NCBI GenBank assembly: GCA_021741795.1
Contig: JAIOXC010000002.1
Span: 1 to 32,382, forward strand
Source of the DNA: Ilumatobacteraceae bacterium
GTDB lineage: Bacteria > Actinomycetota > Acidimicrobiia > Acidimicrobiales > Ilumatobacteraceae
Direction: 5' to 3'
Length of the DNA: 32,382 nt
Made by a program: the position numbers and the translations under genes. This document shows, piece by piece, positions 1 through 7,280 of the stretch; position 1 is the stretch's first letter, and the number at the start of each line of letters is the position of its first letter. The notes under the pieces are model-generated. The model was given only the letters and a program-made list of their open reading frames with translations, was not told the origin of the DNA and made no database searches.

Positions 1-987
1 GGCGATTTGAGTATCGCCTCGTTTGTAGCGACTGGTGCTCAAGATGTTGTTGACAGTTTTCCATACAGCAATCTCGCTACTAGACATTGCAGCAAGAGGG
101 TCGGTGAAAGGTGTGTGCACGGTGTACTGCACATCGACAAATTGAGTTGCGGCTCGAGCCTCGTCACGGGTTTCGGCAACGACGATCGCAAGTACATCGC
201 CTGCATATGATGTGCGACCGCCGATTGGAATCATGACTGGCCAGTCTTTGTAGATAATGCCAACCATGAGTTCGCCTGGAATATCGGCGGCAGTAAATAC
301 TTTCCTAACACCAGGCATCTGCAGTGCAGCAGTTGCATCAATTGCGGTGATGTCGGCTCGAGTGTGTTGAGTGAATACGAGTGCAGCATGCAGCATTCCG
401 GGAATACGAATGTCGTCGATGTAACCACGATCACCGAGTGCAAGCGCTTCGGCTTCGTACTTCACCGTATTTGTGCCGACGCCTCCTGGATTAATCAATA
501 CGGGTACTTCGCCTCGCGCAACCATCAAGACAGCGTCGAGAATCTTGACGTAACCGGTGCAACGACACAAGTGCGCGCCGAGATGCTTGGCCATATCGCT
601 TCGTTGCAAAGCAGCACCCTTTTTGTCGACTTGAGCCTTGGCTCGCACAACAATGCCTGGAATACAAAAACCACATTGCAGACCGCCACACGCTGCGAAT
701 GCTTGCGAGTAGCGACTGCGTTCATCTTCGTCGACGCCTTCAAGTGTGGTGACGGTTCCACCTGCAACTTTGGAGAGAGGTGTTTGACAACTCACTACTG
801 CCTTGCCATTGACCATCACTGTGCAACAACCACACTGACCAGTCGGAGAACATCCATCCTTAGGCGATGTGATGTCGAGTTCTTCACGCAGTGCGGCCAG
901 CAAATGGGGGTGGTTGGCACGCACTGTTACTGGAGTTGCGTTGACAGTGAAAGCCACGCGCAGGTCGTCTTGGGTGCCCAAATCCAT
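1..987 (-). CDS. Molybdenum hydroxylase (xanthine dehydrogenase family): 2Fe-2S subunit fused to large subunit, partial
   Basis: I translated this myself because the reading frame runs off the left edge, so the ORF track misses it. It starts at ATG 987 and stays open for 329 codons. Residues ~1-80 form a plant-type ferredoxin domain with the CSPTGQCGCC cluster motif and a later Cys. Residues ~80-165 form the second [2Fe-2S] domain, with CGGLQCGFC and HLCRCTGY. After a short linker, from ~185 on, the sequence turns into the N-terminal a/b-hammerhead domain of the molybdopterin large subunit (GYIDDIRIPGMLHAAL, MPGVRKVFTAADIPG). Such enzymes hydroxylate purines, nicotinate or aldehydes; the substrate cannot be read here. 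No FAD domain is visible, and the Moco-binding part lies outside the window. It sits 67 bp downstream of two carbamoylases on the same strand, which suggests a role in N-heterocycle or ureide breakdown. Confidence 0.88.
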   Translation of the reverse strand, partial: MDLGTQDDLRVAFTVNATPVTVRANHPHLLAALREELDITSPKDGCSPTGQCGCCTVMVNGKAVVSCQTPLSKVAGGTVTTLEGVDEDERSRYSQAFAACGGLQCGFCIPGIVVRAKAQVDKKGAALQRSDMAKHLGAHLCRCTGYVKILDAVLMVARGEVPVLINPGGVGTNTVKYEAEALALGDRGYIDDIRIPGMLHAALVFTQHTRADITAIDATAALQMPGVRKVFTAADIPGELMVGIIYKDWPVMIPIGGRTSYAGDVLAIVVAETRDEARAATQFVDVQYTVHTPFTDPLAAMSSSEIAVWKTVNNILSTSRYKRGDTQIA

Positions 988-1054
988 AGCAGTCACGGGT
1001 TTTACGCTACAGCAATTGCTTTACAAAATGTTAAGCAATGCCCAACGACCTGGA

Positions 1055-1978
1055 TCAATCGAGAACCGCACCTCGTTGACCAGTAATTCGGCCATACACC
1101 TCGGGACGACGATATTTGTCGAAATCAAACAGGGTTTCTTTGTATTGTTTGCACCAATCCAGATCGCAGACAGCCGATACCAACTCGTCGCCAGAGGTGA
1201 CTGTCTTGGCAAGGATCTCTCCCGAAGGGGCAATGATGCTCGAATCGCAAAGGCCCAAAACTCCTTCTTCGACACCACCCTTGGCAACACCAACTACAAA
1301 AGTCCCGTTTTGGTAAGCACCACTTTGCATCACAAGTGCGTTGTGAAAACCTTGCAACACGTCCTGTGTCGGATCTGGCACATAGTGCATCGGGGTGTTG
1401 TAGCCACAGAGAATCATTTCGACGCCTTGTAAACCCATCACTCGGTACGACTCTGGCCAGCGACGGTCGTTGCAGATCATCATGCCCATTCGTCCACCAA
1501 ATGCTTTCCAAACTCCAAAACCTTGGACGCTGGGTGTGAAGTAGTAGCGCTCTGCGTGTTGAAATGGTCGATCTGGCTCATTGGTCTCGTGTCCGGGAAT
1601 ATGAACTTTGCGATACTTGGCAACAACCGAACCATCGCGCTCGACAAGAATTTGAGTGTTAAATCTTTCGCCCTGCGGAGTGAGCTCTGCATAGCCGAGA
1701 CAAAAACCAATTTCGAGACGTCTGGCCTCTAGGAAGAGTGGCAGCGTCACTGCAGAAGGCATCTCGGTTTCATACCAATGATCTGCTGTTGAAATATCGT
1801 CGACAAACCAACGTGGGAAGAATGTTGTAAGTGCAAGTTCTGGAAACACGACGAGTTCACACTTTGCTGCTTTGGCTTGACGCAAAAGTTCGATCAAACG
1901 AATGACGACTGAAGCCCGATCGTCCGATTGTTGGATGGGGCCGAGTTGCGCTGCACCAACATGAAGAAGTCTCGTCAT
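1055..1978 (-). CDS. N-carbamoyl-D-amino acid hydrolase (D-carbamoylase), nitrilase superfamily
   Basis: This 307-residue protein has the usual D-carbamoylase length (about 304). It hydrolyses an N-carbamoyl amino acid to the amino acid, CO2 and ammonia. The nitrilase-superfamily triad is visible: Glu47 in FPELALTTFFPRW, Lys124 in KYRKVHIPGH, and Cys169 in MICNDRRWPE. FPELALTTFFPRW, YETEMP, GYNTP and SGAYQNG are close to the Agrobacterium D-carbamoylase as I remember it, so the subfamily call is stronger than a generic nitrilase call. The start is ATG 1978, which forms an ATGA overlap with the stop of the upstream M20 hydrolase. The two are therefore probably translationally coupled. No hydantoinase lies in the window. 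A beta-ureidopropionase-like role on other N-carbamoyl compounds remains possible. Confidence 0.88.
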   Translation of the reverse strand: MTRLLHVGAAQLGPIQQSDDRASVVIRLIELLRQAKAAKCELVVFPELALTTFFPRWFVDDISTADHWYETEMPSAVTLPLFLEARRLEIGFCLGYAELTPQGERFNTQILVERDGSVVAKYRKVHIPGHETNEPDRPFQHAERYYFTPSVQGFGVWKAFGGRMGMMICNDRRWPESYRVMGLQGVEMILCGYNTPMHYVPDPTQDVLQGFHNALVMQSGAYQNGTFVVGVAKGGVEEGVLGLCDSSIIAPSGEILAKTVTSGDELVSAVCDLDWCKQYKETLFDFDKYRRPEVYGRITGQRGAVLD

Positions 1979-3231
1979 CTGCTTCTTCCCAGATCAGTTG
2001 CGCAAAGAGTCAGCATTGTGTGCAAAAGGATGTTTGCACCTGCCACCAAATCCTCGGTATCCGTGTGTTCGGCAGGATTATGACTGATGCCATTGACGCT
2101 CGGCACAAAAATCATCGCTGAGGGACAAACTCGCGCGAGCATCTGGGCATCGTGACCAGCGCCAGAAGGCATGCGTTCTACAGTATTGCTTTGTTGCTTG
2201 GCGATTGACTCAATGATGTCAATCACGCGGGGATCAAATACAACAGGTTCAAAACGAGCGAGTTTTTTTGTGGTAATCGTGACACCCTCAGCTATTGCGA
2301 TCTTTTCCAAAAATTCTGCTATCTCGTGTTCGGCCTGCTGCAACAAATTTTCATCGGTGTTGCGCACATCAAGAGTGAGGGTGACACGTGCGGCCACGAC
2401 GTTGATGAGGTTTGGAAACACATCCATTTTGCCAACGGTGCACACTTGGTGATCACCAAAACGAGCACTCAACTGCCGCAAGAAAACCGCAATCTCTGCA
2501 GCAACATAAGTTGGGTCATGGCGCAGAGACATTGGTGTCGTGCCTGCATGATTGGACTGCCCAACAACAGTGACTTCTTGCCACGAGATGCCCTGAACGC
2601 CAGTTACTGCTCCGATGCGAACATTGTTTGCCTCGAGTAGTGGACCCTGCTCGATGTGCAACTCGACGAAACTGTGGGGAACGGGGCCTGGACACGGGGC
2701 CGAACCTGCGTAACCAATACGAACGAGTTCATCGCCAAGTCGGGGTCCGTCTATTGCAGTGATGTCGAGCGCCTCTTCGGTAGTCATGCCGCCAACATAC
2801 ACAAGCGAACCGAGCATGTCGGGTGCGAAACGTGCGCCCTCTTCATCGGTGAAGATACCAACGGCCAATGGGCGAGAAGGAATGTATCCGTTACGTTGGC
2901 AGGTCTCGACAACTTCCAGACCGGCAAGCACGCCGTAGTTGCCATCAAACTTGCCGCCTGTGCGCACAGTGTCGATATGGCTTCCCGTCATGACTGGTGC
3001 ACCTGAACCAACATTCCAGCAGGCGATAATGTTGCCCACTGCGTCAATAGAGATGTCCATGTTGAGATCTCGCATCCACGACACCACTAAATCGCGTCCG
3101 TCACGATCAGCATCGGTGAGCGCAAGTCGACAGTTGCCGCCACCAGCAATAGGCGAGACCTCGGCAAGGCTCATGAGACGATCCATCAATCGTGCAGAGT
3201 CGATACACAGGGCATCAAAATCGGATGCCAT
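1975..3231 (-). CDS. M20-family Zn hydrolase: N-carbamoyl-L-amino acid hydrolase / allantoate amidohydrolase / beta-ureidopropionase type
   Basis: This is a metal-dependent amidase of the hydantoinase/carbamoylase branch of M20, about 418 residues from the chosen start, which is typical. Metal-ligand motifs are visible: GSHIDTV, FDGNYG, TDEEGARF and, near the C terminus, GISHNPAEHT. The dimerisation-domain motif SNHAGTTPM is also present. Members remove a carbamoyl or ureido group from N-carbamoyl-L-amino acids, ureidopropionate or allantoate, and sequence alone does not separate these. The ORF-track start at 3504 would run deep into the divergent gene. ATG 3231 gives the family-like N terminus (MASDFDALCIDSARLMDRL); GTG 3249 is an alternative. 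The stop overlaps the start of the D-carbamoylase gene by ATGA. Confidence 0.85.
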   Translation of the reverse strand: MASDFDALCIDSARLMDRLMSLAEVSPIAGGGNCRLALTDADRDGRDLVVSWMRDLNMDISIDAVGNIIACWNVGSGAPVMTGSHIDTVRTGGKFDGNYGVLAGLEVVETCQRNGYIPSRPLAVGIFTDEEGARFAPDMLGSLVYVGGMTTEEALDITAIDGPRLGDELVRIGYAGSAPCPGPVPHSFVELHIEQGPLLEANNVRIGAVTGVQGISWQEVTVVGQSNHAGTTPMSLRHDPTYVAAEIAVFLRQLSARFGDHQVCTVGKMDVFPNLINVVAARVTLTLDVRNTDENLLQQAEHEIAEFLEKIAIAEGVTITTKKLARFEPVVFDPRVIDIIESIAKQQSNTVERMPSGAGHDAQMLARVCPSAMIFVPSVNGISHNPAEHTDTEDLVAGANILLHTMLTLCATDLGRSR

Positions 3232-3273
3232 GGGGCTGGACGTACTCACATCTATCAGTGTAGAGAGATCATC

Positions 3274-3281
3274 AGTATAAA
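3274..3281. promoter_or_regulatory. Possible back-to-back -10 boxes of a divergent promoter
   Basis: The string agtataaa contains TATAAA on the plus strand (3276-3281) and TATACT on the minus strand (complement of 3274-3279). It lies between the carbamoylase operon (minus) and the aminotransferase (plus), where one divergent control region is needed. I see no convincing -35 boxes, so this is a weak sequence-only guess. Confidence 0.3.
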
Positions 3282-3308
3282 TCGGTTTCACGTATGTGGC
3301 GTGTAAGA

Positions 3309-4667
3309 ATGCCAAGTGTGATTGATCGTCAAAAGCTTGCAGCCGCACTGAAGTCTGAAGAGCAACTGTTCCGTGATATTCACCCAAAATCGATGCTCCT
3401 TGCCCAATCTGCCAAGACTGCATTGTTGTCCGGTGTGCCAATGCCATGGATGACTCGTTGGCCTGGAAGCTTTCCTCTTCATGTACAACAAGCGCATGGC
3501 GCACGATTTATAGATGTAGACGATATTGAATATGTTGATTTTTGTCTCGGCGATACGGGCGCAATGACGGGCCACGCTTTACATGCTGTTGCGCAAGCAG
3601 TGTCACAGCAAGCACAACGTGGTTTGACAACAATGTTGCCAACGAGCGATGCGCAATGGGTTGCGCAAAATCTTGCGCAAAGGTTTGGTGTAGCGAAATG
3701 GCAGTTCGCAATCAGTGCAACCGACGCAAATAGGTTTGTGCTGCGATTTGCTCGCATGTTGACAGGCCGCCCCAAGATTGTTGTCCATGACTGGTGCTAT
3801 CACGGCTCGGTCGATGAGACGCTCGTGATTCGAGATGCGAAAGGCAACACGATCAGTCGACCCGGAGCAATTGGGCCACAAGTCGATCCTGCACTAACAA
3901 CTCGAGTTGTACCATTTAACGACCTTGTAGAACTGGAACGAGTGTTGGCAATCGGTGACGTCGCCTGTGTATTGATCGAGCCAGCACTCACCAATATTGG
4001 AATCGTTCTCCCACAGGATGGCTACATACAAGGTGTGCGCGATATCACTCGAAAATATGAAGTGCTTCTTGTTGTTGATGAGACGCACACAATTTGTGCA
4101 GGACCTGGAGGTTGCACGAAATTGTGGAATATCGACCCTGATTTTGTAGTCATCGGAAAGACAATCGGTGGTGGAATACCAGTCGGTGCCTATGGCATGA
4201 CTGCTGAGATTGCTTTACATTTGGAGGCCGCTATGACGGGTCACGATGTAGATGTATCGGGAGTTGGCGGAACTTTGAGTGGAAGTGCCCTTGCAATGAG
4301 TGCGATGAAAGCAACTCTGTCAAATGCATTGACCCAAGAGGATTTCGATCAAACGATTCCGTTGGCAACGAGGTGGACGCAAGGTGTCGAACGAGTATGC
4401 GTTGAGAGGAACCTTGATTGGCATGTACAGCAGTTGGGTTGTCGCGCAGAGTATTGGTTTTGCACACCACCGGTTGATGGCGCTCAGGCTGCTGCAGCCG
4501 TCGATCCGATGCTTGAGTCGTTCTTGCATCTCTTTTGTCTCAATCGTGGTGTACTGCTCGCGCCGTTTCACAACATGGCTCTGATGTCTCCATTTCATAG
4601 CGCAGCAGATGTTGACAAGCACACAGAAGTCTTTGCGCTAGCCCTCGACGCAATCATCACTGCCTAG
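3309..4667 (+). CDS. Class-III PLP-dependent aminotransferase (glutamate-1-semialdehyde aminomutase-like)
   Basis: This is a fold-type I aminotransferase of about 450 residues. The PLP-binding core reads VVDETHTICAGPGG...DFVVIGKTIGGGIPVGAYG, with the Asp that contacts the pyridine nitrogen (VDETH) and the Schiff-base lysine (GKTIGGG). FCLGDTGAMTGHA near the N terminus and GTLSGSALAMSAMKATL are typical of class-III/HemL-like transaminases. The role is probably catabolic and not haem synthesis, because it stands divergent to a carbamoylase operon and ahead of a TauE permease. It could transaminate the amino acid those enzymes release, for example beta-alanine, but this is inference. Possible starts are ATG 3294, ATG 3309 and GTG 3318; none has a strong ribosome binding site. 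The stop is fixed. Confidence 0.85.
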   Translation: MPSVIDRQKLAAALKSEEQLFRDIHPKSMLLAQSAKTALLSGVPMPWMTRWPGSFPLHVQQAHGARFIDVDDIEYVDFCLGDTGAMTGHALHAVAQAVSQQAQRGLTTMLPTSDAQWVAQNLAQRFGVAKWQFAISATDANRFVLRFARMLTGRPKIVVHDWCYHGSVDETLVIRDAKGNTISRPGAIGPQVDPALTTRVVPFNDLVELERVLAIGDVACVLIEPALTNIGIVLPQDGYIQGVRDITRKYEVLLVVDETHTICAGPGGCTKLWNIDPDFVVIGKTIGGGIPVGAYGMTAEIALHLEAAMTGHDVDVSGVGGTLSGSALAMSAMKATLSNALTQEDFDQTIPLATRWTQGVERVCVERNLDWHVQQLGCRAEYWFCTPPVDGAQAAAAVDPMLESFLHLFCLNRGVLLAPFHNMALMSPFHSAADVDKHTEVFALALDAIITA

Positions 4668-4690
4668 TTGTTGATTGGATACTGCGCTGC

Positions 4691-5422
4691 ATGACGAATG
4701 AACATCTTTTGATCATTTCCGTGATCATTTTGTTGACATCGGTGATCCAGGCCACGGCTGGGTTTGGGTTTGCGCTACTTGCTGTTCCATTGATGGTGTT
4801 GTTCGTCGACCTGCGTCAGGCTGTCATCATTGCAACATTGCTGGGGACCGTCAGCAACTTTGGGCAAGCATGGCAATTGCGGCATCATCACGACCGAGAA
4901 ATCGCCAAGATTTTCATAATTGCATCGTGTCTTGGTGCGCCGTTTGGGCTTGCTCTTTTTAGATATGGAAACCAAGACGTCATGAAGGCTCTTTTGGGTT
5001 GCGCCGTGCTGTTTGGAGTGTGGATGCTCGCTCGTGGCCGCGACCTACAGCATGCCAATAGAGCGCTTGATTGGATAATGGGTTGGGTGAGTGGTGTATT
5101 GCTGATGGCAACATCAACCAATGGGCCTCCAATTGTGTTTACTTTGCAGGCACGAAGGCTTTTGCCAGAGGTGCAGCGCGCAACACTAAATCTCATCTTT
5201 TCTGTGACGGGTGTTTTAAGCATCATTATTTTCGCCGTTGCTGACAAAATTCACCTCGATGAATTGCGTGTTGCGCTGATCACGACGCCTTTGATGCTGC
5301 TCGGAGTGTTTATTGGAACGCGGACGCGCGTACACATTGACGCATTGCGTTTTAGAAGAATGGTGTTAGTGCTCTTGACTCTTGGTGGCGTCAGCAGTCT
5401 TGTCTCTGCGTTTGTTGGCTAA
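4691..5422 (+). CDS. TauE/SafE family membrane permease (probable anion exporter)
   Basis: This 243-residue integral membrane protein has about seven or eight hydrophobic segments and the duplicated TauE/SafE pattern: an N-terminal block (IQATAGFGFALLAVPLMVLF) and a second block (MGWVSGVLLMATSTNGPPIVF). Family members move sulfite, sulfoacetate or other small organic anions across the cytoplasmic membrane. It begins 23 bp after the aminotransferase stop on the same strand, so the two are probably co-transcribed. It may export or import a carboxylate or sulfonate linked to that pathway; the substrate is unknown. Its stop overlaps the stop of the convergent MBL hydrolase by a few bases. Confidence 0.85.
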   Translation: MTNEHLLIISVIILLTSVIQATAGFGFALLAVPLMVLFVDLRQAVIIATLLGTVSNFGQAWQLRHHHDREIAKIFIIASCLGAPFGLALFRYGNQDVMKALLGCAVLFGVWMLARGRDLQHANRALDWIMGWVSGVLLMATSTNGPPIVFTLQARRLLPEVQRATLNLIFSVTGVLSIIIFAVADKIHLDELRVALITTPLMLLGVFIGTRTRVHIDALRFRRMVLVLLTLGGVSSLVSAFVG

Positions 5423-6153
5423 CTAAACCACTGCAGCCAATCGGCTTTGGTTTTTGGTTTGAAGACATAGTTGGTTTGTCGAACTTCTGCGAGTGATCGT
5501 GATGAAGGGTCAGAATACCGGTGTCCCGGATAGACGACTGTTTGATCGGGAAGAGCAGAAAGAGTTTGCAGACTCTCAAACATTTGATCTGGGTTTGACC
5601 CGGGCAAATCTGTTCGTCCACAACCTTCAAGAAACAATGTGTCTCCCGCGATCAATCTGTTGTCTACTAAGAAGCACTGACTGCCTGGCGTATGACCGGG
5701 TGTATGGACCAAACAAATTTCAATGTCACCAACTTTGACCTTGTCTCCCGGCTGATGTTGGTGCAAATGATTTGCGGACACGCCAGTCGTACGCATTATC
5801 CATTGCGCCTCGAGTTCCTGCACATGGATAGGGATATCCGTCTTTTCGAGAAGTGTTGCAATACCGTCGATGTTTGCGCCCATCATTGAACCCCCCACAT
5901 GATCCGGGTGGTAATGGGTTGCCAGCGCTCCAACGACTCTCATACCATCTTGTTCCGCGACACTCAGCAACTCTCCAACTGCGTAGGCGGGATCGATGAT
6001 CATGCATTCACGGGTCGACTTGTCGCCAATGAGATACACGAAATTGACCATTTGTTGTGCAAGTTGGTCGTCGGTGGCGAAATCTCGGCCGGAGAGCAGT
6101 TGCTTGAAGTAGATCTGATTGGAATCAGGATCGGAATTTCGGGTCGCTGACAT
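5419..6153 (-). CDS. MBL-fold metallo-hydrolase (glyoxalase II / persulfide dioxygenase-like)
   Basis: This 244-residue metallo-beta-lactamase-fold enzyme carries the metal motif THYHPDH, a second ligand in HTPGHTPGS, the bridging Asp in AGDTLFLEGCGRTDLPG, and a final His in VVYPGHRY. GCGRTDLPGSNPDQMFESL is typical of the glyoxalase-II-like and ETHE1-like group that hydrolyses S-acylglutathione or oxidises persulfides. Actinobacteria usually lack glutathione, so the thiol partner may differ; this part is inference. Start ATG 6153 sits 32 bp from the divergent oxidoreductase gene. Alternatives are a lactonase or another thioester hydrolase. Confidence 0.85.
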   Translation of the reverse strand: MSATRNSDPDSNQIYFKQLLSGRDFATDDQLAQQMVNFVYLIGDKSTRECMIIDPAYAVGELLSVAEQDGMRVVGALATHYHPDHVGGSMMGANIDGIATLLEKTDIPIHVQELEAQWIMRTTGVSANHLHQHQPGDKVKVGDIEICLVHTPGHTPGSQCFLVDNRLIAGDTLFLEGCGRTDLPGSNPDQMFESLQTLSALPDQTVVYPGHRYSDPSSRSLAEVRQTNYVFKPKTKADWLQWFS

Positions 6154-6185
6154 ATTTGCAAGATTAGCGTTCTACTATTACATGC

Positions 6186-7280
6186 GTGACGAATTCCGGC
6201 GCTCGTTTGTTGAGGTACGCGATCATCGGTAGCGGGATGATGGGCTTAGAGCACATCCGCAACTTGGTCGTGATGCCGGATGTACAAATAGTTGGGGTGT
6301 GCGATCCACATACCCCAAGCCTCGAAAAAGCACGTCGTGTATTAAACCGCATGGAAGGTGTCCGATATTTTGCAAACCACCTCGAGATGCTGGGTCACTG
6401 TGATGCCGATGTGGTGGTAATCGCCACACCAAATCACACGCATTTCCACATTGCGAAAGATGTTCTGAATTGTGGAAAACACATTTTGATCGAAAAGCCG
6501 CTGTGCATCACTGTTTCGGAGTGTCTCGAATTGCAACAAATTGAGGCAACTTCCTCGGTTGAAGATCGAGTTGTTTGGGTAGGCCTTGAGTATCGATATA
6601 TGGCACCGACGGCGCGCGTAAGGCAGGAGATTGACAAGGGCGCAATCGGAAAGGTGCGGATGATTACCATCAGGGAACATCGCTACCCATTCTTGGAAAA
6701 AGTCGATGACTGGAATCGCTTCAATGCAAATACTGGTGGCACGTTGGTGGAGAAGTGTTGTCACTTTTTCGACTTGATGTGCGTCTTGGCGAAGAGTTCT
6801 CCAGTGTCGGTGATGGCCAGTGGATCTCAAGACGTCAATCATCTTGCGGAAACCTACGGTGGCCGCACTCCAGATATTTTGGATAACGCTTATGTGATTG
6901 TCAATTTCGAAAATGGAGTACGCGGCATGCTGGATCTTTGTATGTTTGCAGAAGCCTCCAAAAATGAACAAGAGATCTGTGTTGTTGGCGACAAAGGTAA
7001 GATTGAAGCATTGATCTCCGAATCGGTTGTGAGAATCGGCAAGCGTAAAAACGGTTACGGAACGTTTCAAGACTTCCCAATCGAATTAGAAAAGGATGTA
7101 GTCCAGGGATTTCATCACGGAGCCTCTTTCGTGGAGCATCGCCAAATGCAAGAAGCCATACGCAATGGACGAAAAGCCGATATTGGACTGATTGAGGGCT
7201 TGATCTCGGTTGCAATTGGACAAGCTGCTCATATGTCAATTGATCAAGGTCGACTTGTGTTGATCTCAGAGGTGCTCTGA
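6186..7280 (+). CDS. Gfo/Idh/MocA-family NAD(P)-dependent oxidoreductase
   Basis: This 364-residue protein starts at GTG 6186. The N-terminal Rossmann motif GSGMMG is at residues 15-20. VVVIATPNHTHFHIA and the signature EKPLCIT (residues ~103-109) follow, and the C-terminal substrate domain includes WNRFNANTGGTLVEKCCHFFDLM. Members oxidise or reduce sugars, inositols, amino-sugar derivatives or trans-dihydrodiols with NAD(P). The GGTLVEKCCHFFDL block holds the position of the usual catalytic His. Its TGA overlaps by one base the ATG of the following ProA-like dehydrogenase, so the two are likely coupled and may act in one pathway. The substrate is not identifiable. Confidence 0.85.
   Translation: MTNSGARLLRYAIIGSGMMGLEHIRNLVVMPDVQIVGVCDPHTPSLEKARRVLNRMEGVRYFANHLEMLGHCDADVVVIATPNHTHFHIAKDVLNCGKHILIEKPLCITVSECLELQQIEATSSVEDRVVWVGLEYRYMAPTARVRQEIDKGAIGKVRMITIREHRYPFLEKVDDWNRFNANTGGTLVEKCCHFFDLMCVLAKSSPVSVMASGSQDVNHLAETYGGRTPDILDNAYVIVNFENGVRGMLDLCMFAEASKNEQEICVVGDKGKIEALISESVVRIGKRKNGYGTFQDFPIELEKDVVQGFHHGASFVEHRQMQEAIRNGRKADIGLIEGLISVAIGQAAHMSIDQGRLVLISEVL

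Noticed and set aside
364-1086. Plus-strand 240-residue ORF and other plus ORFs in the first kilobase
   Set aside because: They are antisense shadows of the minus-strand Mo hydroxylase gene, whose translation shows clear 2Fe-2S motifs; the plus ORFs show no family motif and are rich in Cys/His/Thr without pattern.
3233-3504. ORF-track N-terminal extension of the M20 hydrolase to 3504
   Set aside because: It would run about 200 bases into the divergent aminotransferase gene, and the added sequence is not family-like.
6342-7070. Minus-strand 242-residue ORF
   Set aside because: It lies wholly antisense to the Gfo/Idh gene and shows no recognisable domain.
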